Shown: positions 16,447 to 30,744 of the stretch, piece by piece
Layout: each line of letters begins with the position of its first letter
Numbering within the stretch: position 1 is the first letter of the stretch
From: Burkholderiales bacterium UBA954
GTDB lineage: Bacteria; Pseudomonadota; Gammaproteobacteria; Burkholderiales; Burkholderiaceae_A
Length of the DNA stretch: 40,530 nt
Direction of reading: 5' to 3'
Assembly: GCA_002293155.1 (NCBI GenBank)
Contig: DBCQ01000061.1
Span: 1-40,530 of the forward strand
The notes under the pieces: model-generated
The model's database searches: none
Seen by the model: the letters and a program-made list of their open reading frames with translations, nothing else
Told to the model about the DNA's origin: nothing
Position numbers and translations under genes: made by a program

Positions 16447-17110
16447 GCCCCTTCCAGACCCCTTGTGGGTTAAGGGGCCTAAAGCGCACAAACATAGATT
16501 CGGAAAAATACTGGCCCTGATGGGCTGCTTTGATCGCGGTGAGGTGAGCTCCAGAACGCGCGTAGTGATCCATCGCCTGTGAAGACTCCCAGATGGTGAA
16601 GGTCGCCTGCCTAAAAAATGGTGCCTCGCCGAGCCCAACCGCCAATAGACAGCCCGACGCACGCTCAAGATCAGCTTCTGCGGGTGGCGATTTTCTCCAA
16701 AATGAGATGACCTGACTGGGCCGAATGGATGCTCGAGTGAGCGCGGCAATTGGGCCGGTGTCTGGGGCATCGGTATCGATCGGAATACTGACGCCAGACC
16801 AACTTCCCCGACACGAATACGCAGAAAGAATCGCAGAGAAAAACTCCTCTGCGTGGTGCCGATAGGCAGCGATTATCTTGGAATCTGCAATAAATGCTGC
16901 GGCCGATGGCGCATTCGCAAATAGGCAGAACAAACCCTGCCGAGTCGCACTTGGTTTTAGGCCGAACCCCCCACCAGCACCACTGCCTAGAATCTTTGCA
17001 AACTGAAGGCCGGGAATATTGCGTAAGGCTGCGCGCCCAAGGACAAACCGCAGGAACCCCCAGAGCCGCGAAGAGGGCCGGATGTCGACTAGAACAATGA
17101 CCGCAACCAT
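16433..17110 (-). CDS. crtA: Spheroidene monooxygenase
   Basis: CrtA inserts the keto oxygen that turns spheroidene into spheroidenone under oxic conditions, or acts similarly on related carotenoids. The 225-residue protein shows the family blocks VLVDIRPSSRLWGFLRFVLGRAAL at the N-terminus, GLKPSATRQGLFCLFAN, and the C-terminal ATFTIWESSQAMDHYARSGAH followed by FSESMFVRFRP. The ATG at 17110 is chosen; an in-frame TTG at 17128 would overlap nothing but is a weaker start. It lies 22 bases after ppsR and overlaps crtD, so it is embedded in the regulator-carotenoid operon. Its presence points to the spheroidene/spheroidenone route. Confidence 0.92.
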   Translation of the reverse strand: MVAVIVLVDIRPSSRLWGFLRFVLGRAALRNIPGLQFAKILGSGAGGGFGLKPSATRQGLFCLFANAPSAAAFIADSKIIAAYRHHAEEFFSAILSAYSCRGSWSGVSIPIDTDAPDTGPIAALTRASIRPSQVISFWRKSPPAEADLERASGCLLAVGLGEAPFFRQATFTIWESSQAMDHYARSGAHLTAIKAAHQGQYFSESMFVRFRPLNPQGVWKGRVFA

Positions 17111-17132
17111 CGCTGCAGTGTAGAACAAAACC

Positions 17133-18551
17133 TTATTTTTTACTGCGGTCGGTTACTTCTCCGATATTGTATCGACGCAGTTTCACATACAGACTCTGAC
17201 GGGAGAGACCAAGCATTTCAGCGGCCGACGCACGATTGTCGCGCGTAAGACGAAGGGCCGCCTCAATGCAGAGTTTTTCAATCAGGTCTGCGGTTTCGCT
17301 GACGATTTCCTGTAAGGGTACCCGGCCGACCAGCTCGACAAGTTGGTCGGCTGTTCGTGGCAGTTGGTTGAGCGTCGGCCGCTCAGTACCAAGGCGTTGG
17401 CCGACTTCGCGAACGCTAAATCCAAGACAAGGCATGCCCCCCGATTTTACCGAGACGCCGGAGATCTCGACCTCTAGGTCGGCCCCACTGGTTCCGCGCA
17501 GCATTGTGGCAAATAGCCGCACGGCGCCGCGTTGTTGAATATTTGCAATGAGAACACTCAGATCAACATCGGACCGGCCGAGCCAGTCGCTCAACTGACG
17601 GGATAGAACCTGCTCTCGCTTGGCGAGATGCACCATCTCAATAAATGCATGATTACAACTCAAGATCTTCCCTGCGGGGTCAGTCACGACAAAGCCATCG
17701 GGGGAGTGCTCGAGAACATCCAGCATCACCGAGTATTGTGAGCCGGGAGTATCAATGACCGCTGGGATACGCGACGGTGCTAGTCGAACCAGAAAGAGGG
17801 CGCCGCTTTCTTGCCGAAAGAGCGATGCAGATATTGCAACTTCTTCGCCTGCTGCATCACCTGTAATCACGCATGAATCTGCATCACCCGTGGAGCGTAC
17901 GCGACTTAACAGATCCTCAACGGCGTGGCGCTGGCTTTCTGGGAGCGATTCCCTAAGCCCCCGGCCTACGAGACGCTTTACCGCAGTGCCGAGAATTTTT
18001 GATGCGGCCGGGTTTGCCTCAAGAATTCGCTCCTGGTTGGGGTCGACGATGAGCACTGCCTCAGAGGCGAGTTCAAAGAGCAGTCGATAGCGTGTCTCCA
18101 TATGCCGCATACGAAGATAGTCACGCTCCATGGCCTGATGCGCTTCAACAAGTCGTTGTTGAAGTGAGGCCATGTTGCGAAGATCCCGACCAAACGCAAC
18201 GATCTGGCCGTTTGTCCCGATCTGAATTGCGGAGCAGAGAATAGGAACATCAGCTCCTTGAGTGGAGGGATAGTTAATATGCCGCCATCGAATGGGCTGG
18301 TCGTTGACCGCATCCGCGATTAATTCATCAACCTTGATCGCGCTCTCTGTGGTGACCACTCTGTTCCACTGCTGGCCAATCCAGTTACTCGTTTTATGGA
18401 GAGGAAGTTGGTCGTTACTGAGCTTGAGATGAGTGATTGTTCCTTGGGAATCTATACCGATAGCGATATCAGAGGCGGCGGCGATAACATCGAGCGCAAT
18501 CGTTGGGTCAATGGCGGCCAAGCCCGTTGTCGTGGATTTTTTCGGGCTCAT
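17133..18551 (-). CDS. ppsR: Photosynthesis gene repressor PpsR/CrtJ (PAS-PAS-HTH)
   Basis: PpsR/CrtJ is the aerobic repressor of bch, crt and puc genes, binding TGT-N12-ACA palindromes. The 472-residue protein has an N-terminal PAS-like region, a linker helix with QQRLVEAHQAMERDYLRMRH (about 131-150), two PAS domains (about 155-260 and 275-385) and a C-terminal Fis-type helix-turn-helix (RASAAEMLGLSRQSLYVKLRRY, about 440-462). Cys428 in CIEAALRLTRDNR matches the HTH cysteine (Cys420/424) studied in Rhodobacter, but no Cys lies between 228 and 298, where the partner Cys249/251 would be expected. It starts within the aerR stop (ATGA overlap at 18548-18551). Confidence 0.95.
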   Translation of the reverse strand: MSPKKSTTTGLAAIDPTIALDVIAAASDIAIGIDSQGTITHLKLSNDQLPLHKTSNWIGQQWNRVVTTESAIKVDELIADAVNDQPIRWRHINYPSTQGADVPILCSAIQIGTNGQIVAFGRDLRNMASLQQRLVEAHQAMERDYLRMRHMETRYRLLFELASEAVLIVDPNQERILEANPAASKILGTAVKRLVGRGLRESLPESQRHAVEDLLSRVRSTGDADSCVITGDAAGEEVAISASLFRQESGALFLVRLAPSRIPAVIDTPGSQYSVMLDVLEHSPDGFVVTDPAGKILSCNHAFIEMVHLAKREQVLSRQLSDWLGRSDVDLSVLIANIQQRGAVRLFATMLRGTSGADLEVEISGVSVKSGGMPCLGFSVREVGQRLGTERPTLNQLPRTADQLVELVGRVPLQEIVSETADLIEKLCIEAALRLTRDNRASAAEMLGLSRQSLYVKLRRYNIGEVTDRSKK

Positions 18552-19339
18552 GGGAAACCGACCTCAGCCTTCCGCGCCGGCTGCATCGATACCAGGCGCT
18601 CTGCCTCAGCGACTGCGCTCTCAGCGTCGGTCGTAATGGTGTCGGCACCAATCTGATCCGCATACTCGGGATGCTGATGGATTAGCGGGCCACCCGCCAT
18701 GATGATGAGAGAGGAATTGTTTGAAGATTGACGAAGTTCCGCAACAAATCGCGGTAGGCCTTCGAGCTGCGCGACCGAACCGACTGAGATTCCTGCGATA
18801 TCAAACCATTCATCTTGGATTGCGTCGACGAGTCGTTCGCGGGTTGCGGTGGGATCTGCCCAGACGATCCAACCGGCCCGCCGAAAGAATTCAGACACCA
18901 TCAGGATACCGAGAGTGTGTTGAGAGCCCGGAACCGGCATCAACATGATTCGCCTTTGGCTCACGACCGGGACATCCTGATCTTGGCGAAAGTCGGGGCT
19001 TAGGTCATACATGAGTTGTTGGATGCGCCAAAGCGCAATCGTCACCTGCGTAAAGTCACAACGGTCATCCACCCAGAGACCGCCGAGTTGGCGTGCGGCT
19101 GGGGTGAACAGGTCAAGGTAGATCGATGGCAGCCCGATTCCCCGGCTGCGCACCGAATCGACAAAGTGTCGGCAGACGGCCGCATCGTGCTGCAGCACGA
19201 TATCAACGAAAGCCTGAACATCCTCCTGGCGGATTGGCTGTGACCTGGCCTCCCTTGATTGCTGTGGGTGCTCGTCCTTATGGGCGGCCATCAGCCTCGG
19301 GATTATCTCGGTCTCGATAGCCCTAACGAGCCACTGCAT
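18548..19339 (-). CDS. aerR: B12-binding antirepressor of PpsR (AerR/PpaA)
   Basis: AerR/PpaA is a cobalamin-binding light-responsive antirepressor that interacts with PpsR/CrtJ. The 263-residue protein has a short helical N-terminal domain, the SCHIC/B12-like region with LGGLWVDDRCDFTQVTIALW (86-105), and MPVPGSQHTLG (134-144), where His141 is at the position of the B12-coordinating His of Rhodobacter AerR (His145). GISVGSVAQLEGL and AGGPLI fit the B12 fold. The ATG at 19339 has a GGGGGG-type ribosome binding site. It leads the leftward aerR-ppsR-crtA-crtD-crtC unit and faces bchF across 297 bases. Confidence 0.93.
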   Translation of the reverse strand: MQWLVRAIETEIIPRLMAAHKDEHPQQSREARSQPIRQEDVQAFVDIVLQHDAAVCRHFVDSVRSRGIGLPSIYLDLFTPAARQLGGLWVDDRCDFTQVTIALWRIQQLMYDLSPDFRQDQDVPVVSQRRIMLMPVPGSQHTLGILMVSEFFRRAGWIVWADPTATRERLVDAIQDEWFDIAGISVGSVAQLEGLPRFVAELRQSSNNSSLIIMAGGPLIHQHPEYADQIGADTITTDAESAVAEAERLVSMQPARKAEVGFP

Positions 19340-19356
19340 AGCCCCCCCTAATTGCT

Positions 19357-19362
19357 ATTATA
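19357..19362 (-). promoter_or_regulatory. Candidate -10 of the aerR operon
   Basis: The minus strand reads TATAAT about 17 bases before the aerR start codon, which would give a very short leader. The -35 position (about AATAAA) is poor. The surrounding 70 bases are very AT-rich, so chance matches are possible. Confidence 0.35.
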
Positions 19363-19395
19363 TTTATTAAGTATCTGATTTTATTCACTATTTTT

Positions 19396-19415
19396 AATAG
19401 TAAGTACTTATTATT
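19396..19415. promoter_or_regulatory. AT-rich 20-bp dyad upstream of aerR
   Basis: AATAGTAAGTACTTATTATT is a near-perfect palindrome with one mismatched pair, centred on the perfect 10-bp TAAGTACTTA. It lies 57 bases upstream of the aerR start. It is not a PpsR site; it could bind another regulator acting on the aerR operon. Confidence 0.4.
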
Positions 19416-19438
19416 TTTTATATAAAAACAGGTTTAAA

Positions 19439-19504
19439 GGCAGTCTGAGCGGGTCCTGCGGTGGACCTGTCCACAACTCTGAAATCCGGCCCCACGGGAC
19501 TGCC
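19439..19504. other. GC-rich inverted-repeat element in the aerR-bchF intergenic region
   Basis: GGCAGTC (19439-19445) and GACTGCC (19498-19504) are complementary and enclose a GC-rich island within AT-rich surroundings. Inside lies a 14-base palindrome GTGGAC-CT-GTCCAC (19461-19474), and GGTCC/GGACC (19452-19456, 19463-19467) can pair alternatively. It could be a structured leader of a leftward transcript, an operator, or a small RNA. No direct evidence of transcription is visible. Confidence 0.4.
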
Positions 19505-19559
19505 ACGTATATGTCTAGATGAATATCTCAAAACAGCACTGTATGTCAAGGACAATTGA

Positions 19560-19577
19560 TGTCAAATTTAGTTGACA
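19560..19577. promoter_or_regulatory. PpsR/CrtJ operator (TGT-N12-ACA) at the bchF promoter
   Basis: TGTCAAATTTAGTTGACA is an exact TGT-N12-ACA palindrome with six matched bases per arm, the known PpsR/CrtJ binding consensus. Its right arm is the TTGACA -35 box of the bchF promoter, so a bound repressor would block polymerase. An additional TGTCAA half-site lies at 19544-19549, 16 bases upstream of the first arm. The ppsR gene itself is in this window. Confidence 0.85.
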
Positions 19578-19600
19578 GTTATTAGACGCAGTTCTAGAGT
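19572..19600 (+). promoter_or_regulatory. Sigma-70-type promoter of the bchF superoperon
   Basis: A consensus TTGACA (19572-19577) is followed after 17 bases by TAGAGT (19595-19600), which shares four of six bases with the -10 consensus. Transcription would start near 19607, leaving about 30 bases of leader before bchF. The -35 is embedded in the PpsR operator. Confidence 0.65.
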
Positions 19601-19636
19601 GGTTTGTAGAAAAAAAGAAATTTTGGAGCCCTCTTT

Positions 19637-21464
<1,828 letters not shown>

Positions 21465-21477
21465 AGGAGCAGATGCG

Positions 21478-22993
21478 ATGAAGCTCACACTCTGGACTTA
21501 CGAAGGCCCACCGCATGTCGGTGCGATGCGGGTCGCAACCGCGATGCGGGATGTCCACTACGTGCTCCACGCGCCGCAGGGTGATACCTATGCAGATTTA
21601 TTGTTCACGATGATTGAACGGCTCCCAAAGCGGCCGCCCGTAACCTACACCACATTCCAAGCCCGTGATCTCGGAAAAGATACCGCTGAGTTGTTTAAAA
21701 ATTCCGTGCGCGAGGCCTATGCGCGCTTCCAGCCCAAGGCAATGCTCGTGGGAGCCTCATGCACTGCTGAACTTATCCAAGATGACCCTGCGGGCCTTGC
21801 CGCTGCGTTGTCTCTGCCGATTCCCGTGGTTCCACTTGAACTGCCTTCGTATCAGAAAAAAGAAAACTGGGGCGCAGCCGAAACCTTCTATCAAATCGTT
21901 CGCGCACTCTGTACGGGCAGAACACCGTCGCGTCGCGCGTCGGTAAGGCCACGCTGTAACTTGTTGGGTGCGACAGCGCTTGGTTTTCGGCATCGTGACG
22001 ATGTCACTGAAATTACAAGGCTACTGGATCAGATCGGCGTTGATGTGGCGGTCGTTGCACCCCTTCATGCGACGCCTGACGATATCTCTGCGCTGATTGA
22101 TGCTGATTTTAATGTCTTGCTCTATCCCGAGACAGGTCACAGTGTTGCGAGCTGGCTGGAGCGTCAATTTGGTATGAAGACCACGAGATGCATTCCGATT
22201 GGAGTGCGTGGCACCCAAGACTTTATTCGTGAAGTCTGTGATCTGGCAGGGCTCGATCATGCACGGGTTCAGGCCGAAGGCGCGCGCGCAGGCTGGTACG
22301 CACGCTCCGTCGATTCCACGTATCTCACGGGTAAACGGGTCTATATCTTTGGTGATGCCACCCACGTCATTGCAGCAGCCAGGGTCGCGGCGCATGAGAT
22401 GGGCTTTACCGTTGTCGGGCTCGGAACCTACAGCCGTGAGTTTGCCCGAGAGGTTCGAGAGGCTGCCAAATCCTACGGTGTTGAAGCGCTGATCACTGAT
22501 GATTATCTCGATGTAGAGCAGCAGGTAGCCGAACTCCAGCCCGAGTTGGTCTTGGGCACACAGATGGAGCGTCATATCTCAAAACGGCTGTCCGTGCCCT
22601 GCGCAGTTATTTCATCACCTGTTCATGTACAGGATTTTCCGGCCCGCTATTCTCCCCAAATGGGTTTTGAGGGTGCCAATGTATTGTTTGATACCTGGAT
22701 TCATCCGCTCATGATGGGCCTCGAGGAGCATCTGATTCATATGTTCCGCGATGACTTTGAATTCCACGATGGTGCTGCACCCTCACACCTTGGACATTCG
22801 GCGGCCACTCATGGCGCAGACACGATTTCGCCAGCCGTTTCGTCTTCCTCGATTGTTATTTCTAACTGGGCGGCTGAGGCCCAGAGTGAGCTCAACAAGA
22901 TCCCGTTTTTTGTTCGCGGTAAAGCCCGCCGTAACACCGAGCGTTATGCCCAGGAGCGGGGTGTGCAACTCATTACTGTAGAAACACTTTACG

Positions 22994-23019
<26 letters not shown>
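21478..23019 (+). CDS. bchB: Light-independent protochlorophyllide reductase subunit B
   Basis: The partner of BchN; it supplies the fourth, aspartate ligand of the NB cluster. Counting from the ATG at 21478 (GAGGAG ribosome binding site), Asp36 falls in [10 protein letters not shown], exactly at the known ligand position. The 513-residue protein begins [20 protein letters not shown], as in the family, and contains [14 protein letters not shown] and the substrate-side segment [18 protein letters not shown]. The C-terminal tail [18 protein letters not shown] is the PCP reductase domain typical of BchB/ChlB. It overlaps bchH by 26 bases. Confidence 0.96.
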
Positions 23020-27750
<4,731 letters not shown>

Positions 27751-27779
27751 GGTCTGATCGGATTGATTCGGAAGCTCTC

Positions 27780-28493
27780 ATGAACGAACTCAGCGAACTC
27801 CGCTATCTGCAGCAACGCGATCGAATCGAAACCTATTTCGATCGAACAGCGGCCCAGACCTGGGCGCGCCTAACCTCGACGGCCCCTGTTAGCGGTATCC
27901 GTGCGACCGTTCGGGCTGGCCGAGACCAGATGCGTCAGACCCTGCTGGATTGGTTGCCGAGAGATCTAACAGGGAAGCGGGTGCTCGATGCAGGCTGCGG
28001 AACGGGCGCCTTGTCGGTGGAGCTTGCCAAGCGCGGAGCCCAGGTGCTTGCGATTGACCTGTCTCCCACATTGGTGGCGCTCGCCCGGGAGCGGGCCGTG
28101 GGCCAACATCGCCAGGGAACAATCGATTTCCGTGCCGGCGATATGTTTGATTCTCAGCTCGGTGAGTTTGATGTCGTAGTGGCGATGGATTCACTGATCC
28201 ATTACCAGCCGCGCGAGGTCGTACGAATCTTGAGTGGCTTTGCGGCGCGCTCCCATCAGTCCATTTTATTTACATTTCCGCCGAAGAATTTATTTCTCTC
28301 TGCGATGATGACTGCGGGTAGGCTATTTCCGCGTAAGGATCGTGCGCCATTTATTGTGCCGATGGCCTATTCCAAACTCTGTCAGATGATTCAAAAGACC
28401 AATAGCCTCTCCGATTTTCAGGTGGATAAAACCGAGAAGATTTCAAGCGGCTTTTACACATCACAGGCGATCGCCTTGGTGAGGTCGGTATGA
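27780..28493 (+). CDS. bchM: Magnesium protoporphyrin IX methyltransferase
   Basis: BchM methylates the C13 propionate of Mg-protoporphyrin IX with S-adenosylmethionine, between BchH and AcsF in the pathway. The 237-residue class I methyltransferase has the SAM motif VLDAGCGTGALSVELA (residues 68-83), motif II AIDLSPTLVALARERA and DVVVAMDSLIHYQ, plus the C-terminal FTFPPKN stretch typical of BchM/ChlM. It starts 29 bases after bchL and overlaps lhaA in an ATGA arrangement (28490-28493). Confidence 0.96.
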   Translation: MNELSELRYLQQRDRIETYFDRTAAQTWARLTSTAPVSGIRATVRAGRDQMRQTLLDWLPRDLTGKRVLDAGCGTGALSVELAKRGAQVLAIDLSPTLVALARERAVGQHRQGTIDFRAGDMFDSQLGEFDVVVAMDSLIHYQPREVVRILSGFAARSHQSILFTFPPKNLFLSAMMTAGRLFPRKDRAPFIVPMAYSKLCQMIQKTNSLSDFQVDKTEKISSGFYTSQAIALVRSV

Positions 28494-29956
28494 GGAGCCC
28501 GTCTAGAAAACCCTCCTGGCGCAGGTGGACGCAGGTGAGCCCGCGGCTACTGCCCTTTGCAGATATCGCGACAAAAGACCTTCCAATGCATCGCCTGTTT
28601 CAATTGTCATTATTTCAAGTATCGGTGGGTATGGCGACTGCGTTACTGATTGGAACACTCAATCGCGTCATGATTGTTGAGTTGGGTGTTGGCGCATGGT
28701 TAGTGTCGCTGATGGTTGCAATTCCGCTGTTATTCGCACCATTTCGTGCCCTCGTTGGTTTTAAGTCGGACACACACCGCTCGGTGCTTGGCTGGCGACG
28801 GGTGCCGTACATCTGGCTGGGCACGATTTTTCAGTTCAGTGGCCTCTGCGTCATGCCCTTTGCCCTCATTCTGCTCTCCGGGGATAGTCACTGGCCATAC
28901 TGGGTTGCCCTCCTGGCAACGGGTTTCGCATTTCTGATGGTCGGTATCGGGCTGCAGACCACTCAGACTGCGGGCCTCGCCTTGGCCACCGATATTGCCC
29001 CGAAGGCGTCCCGCCCACAGGTTGTGGCGATGATGTACACGATGCTCTTGTTAGGAATGGTGGCGAGCGGCCTCGTATTTAGTGTTCTTCTCAGTGAGTT
29101 TAGCCAGATCACGCTCATAAAAGTCATACAGGGCGCCGCCGGGTTTAGTGTGCTGCTTAATGTGATTGCCTTGTGGAAGCAAGAAGCGCGGCAGCCCCAA
29201 CGGACGTCGGCTGCAATCCCGCGGCCCAGCTTTCGAAAGACTTGGCAGGACTTCTCAGGCCAACGACAGACCGTACGTTTTTTTGTTGCTTTAGGCCTCG
29301 GGACTGCTGCGTTTAGCATGCAGGACGTCATCTTGGAGCCTTACGGTGGGGAAATTCTTGGGCTCTCTGTGTCCGCAACAACCCTATTGACCGCAATGAT
29401 GGCCACGGGTGCGTTATCTGCCTTTCTCTTGTCTGCCGCATGGCTTAGTCGGGGTATGAATCCCTATCGGCTTTCGGCGATGGGCGCACTTGTTGGACTG
29501 GTTGCATTCTCATGCGTGATCTTTTCGGAGCCACTGCAGTCACCAAATTTATTCCGGACAGGTGCAACCTTGATTGGTTTTGGAAGTGGGCTTTTCTCTG
29601 TGGGTACGCTCACAGCAGCCATGAATATGCAGGCAGCATCTTCACCTGAGGACTGCTTCGGTACCAGCGGATTGATTCTCGGAGCCTGGGGCGCGGTCTA
29701 TGCAACGGCCACCGGTGTGTCAATGGCCCTCGGGGGCGCAATTCGTGATGCGGTGTCAACGCTTGCGGTTCAAGGTGATATCGGGCTGGCGTTGCTCAAT
29801 CCCGCAACGGGCTATAGCTTTGTGTATCACCTTGAAGTGTATTTGTTGCTCGCCACTCTCGTGGCGATCGGCCCATTGGTTCGGGTGTCGCCACGCTCGG
29901 AGCAGGCTCAACCCCAACCCGTTTCGAAGTTTGGTCTTGCCGAATTCCCCGGCTGA
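28490..29956 (+). CDS. lhaA: LhaA, PucC-family light-harvesting 1 assembly protein
   Basis: LhaA helps assemble the LH1 antenna around the reaction centre. The 488-residue protein has twelve predicted membrane helices and the PucC-family features IGTLNRVMIVELGV near residue 55-68, a loop with FKSDTHRSVLGWRRVPYIW at about 87-105, and a second-half FSMQDVILEPYGGEILGLS. It lies between bchM and puhA, its standard place in purple bacteria. It is a paralog of the protein encoded at 2033-3388. Confidence 0.94.
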   Translation: MRSPSRKPSWRRWTQVSPRLLPFADIATKDLPMHRLFQLSLFQVSVGMATALLIGTLNRVMIVELGVGAWLVSLMVAIPLLFAPFRALVGFKSDTHRSVLGWRRVPYIWLGTIFQFSGLCVMPFALILLSGDSHWPYWVALLATGFAFLMVGIGLQTTQTAGLALATDIAPKASRPQVVAMMYTMLLLGMVASGLVFSVLLSEFSQITLIKVIQGAAGFSVLLNVIALWKQEARQPQRTSAAIPRPSFRKTWQDFSGQRQTVRFFVALGLGTAAFSMQDVILEPYGGEILGLSVSATTLLTAMMATGALSAFLLSAAWLSRGMNPYRLSAMGALVGLVAFSCVIFSEPLQSPNLFRTGATLIGFGSGLFSVGTLTAAMNMQAASSPEDCFGTSGLILGAWGAVYATATGVSMALGGAIRDAVSTLAVQGDIGLALLNPATGYSFVYHLEVYLLLATLVAIGPLVRVSPRSEQAQPQPVSKFGLAEFPG

Positions 29957-29965
29957 CCAACCATT

Positions 29966-29972
29966 AAAGGAG
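29966..29972 (+). promoter_or_regulatory. puhA: Strong ribosome binding site deciding the puhA start
   Basis: AAAGGAG is centred correctly for the ATG at 29980 (seven bases away) and too close to the in-frame ATG at 29974 (one base). It is the strongest ribosome binding site seen in the superoperon, as expected for a structural protein made in quantity. Confidence 0.7.
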
Positions 29973-29979
29973 AATGACT

Positions 29980-30744
29980 ATGGGAACAGGTGCAATTACA
30001 GCGTACATTGATGTTGCGCAGATCGTGCTCTACATCTTTTGGATTTTCTTTTTTGGATTAGTCGTCTATCTGGTGCAGGAGGGAAAACGCGAAGGCTTCC
30101 CCCTGGAGAGTGATCGTAAGGATTATGCGGTTATCGAGGGATGGCCACGTGTTCCTGCTCCCAAGACATTTCGAATGGCCGACGGATCCGAATTTACTGC
30201 GCCCCATAGTCGTGATCAGGCGGCACCTGCTTTGGCGGCCCGTCGTGTCGGCAACTATCCCGGCTCGCCCATCGAGCCAACCGGCAATCCGATGGTTGAT
30301 GGAATTGGACCTGCTGCATGGACGGCGCGGTCTGACCATGCTGATCTAATGCTCGACGGCTCTGTCAAGATTCAGCCTCTGCGGAGTGCAAGCGGCTACA
30401 GCGTCTCCATCAATGATGTGAATCCGATTGGTCTGGACTGTATTGGTCACGATGATGTCAGTGCCGGGAAGGTGGTTGATCTCTGGGTGGATCAGGCAGA
30501 GATGCTCTTCCGTTACATCGAGGTTGAGCTCCATCAAGGCAAGCGCATTCTCGTACCAATGCCGTTTGCCCGAGTGACGAAACACCATGTCAAAGTCCAC
30601 GCGATTTTAGGAAGCCAGTTTGCAGAGGTGCCAACGACTAAACGCTCGGATCAGGTGACCTTACTCGAGGAAGACAAGATCGCCGGATATTTCGGTGGCG
30701 GTCGGCTCTATGCGACGCCTGATCGCCAAGAGCCACTCCTATGA
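29980..30744 (+). CDS. puhA: Photosynthetic reaction centre subunit H
   Basis: PuhA is the cytoplasmic cap subunit of the type II reaction centre. The 254-residue protein has one N-terminal membrane helix (about 9-32: IDVAQIVLYIFWIFFFGLVV) followed by VQEGKREGFPLESD, the usual cytoplasmic anchor motif, and a soluble beta-rich domain with VGNYPGSPIEPTGNPMVDG, VVDLWVDQAEMLFRYIEVEL and the C-terminal LLEEDKIAGYFGGGRLYATP. It starts 23 bases after lhaA and overlaps puhB by four. pufL and pufM, encoding its partners, are not in the window. Confidence 0.97.
   Translation: MGTGAITAYIDVAQIVLYIFWIFFFGLVVYLVQEGKREGFPLESDRKDYAVIEGWPRVPAPKTFRMADGSEFTAPHSRDQAAPALAARRVGNYPGSPIEPTGNPMVDGIGPAAWTARSDHADLMLDGSVKIQPLRSASGYSVSINDVNPIGLDCIGHDDVSAGKVVDLWVDQAEMLFRYIEVELHQGKRILVPMPFARVTKHHVKVHAILGSQFAEVPTTKRSDQVTLLEEDKIAGYFGGGRLYATPDRQEPLL

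Noticed and set aside
16447-16770. N-terminal extension of the crtD frame
   Set aside because: It overlaps crtA coding sequence and has no FAD-desaturase character; homology begins at the GTG at 16446.
19558-19567. TTGATGTCAA as an FNR/FnrL site
   Set aside because: The FNR consensus is TTGAT-N4-ATCAA; this sequence has the wrong spacing and is better explained by the PpsR operator it overlaps.
22021-22575. A 184-codon antisense frame within bchB
   Set aside because: It is opposite strongly conserved bchB codons and has no recognisable domain.
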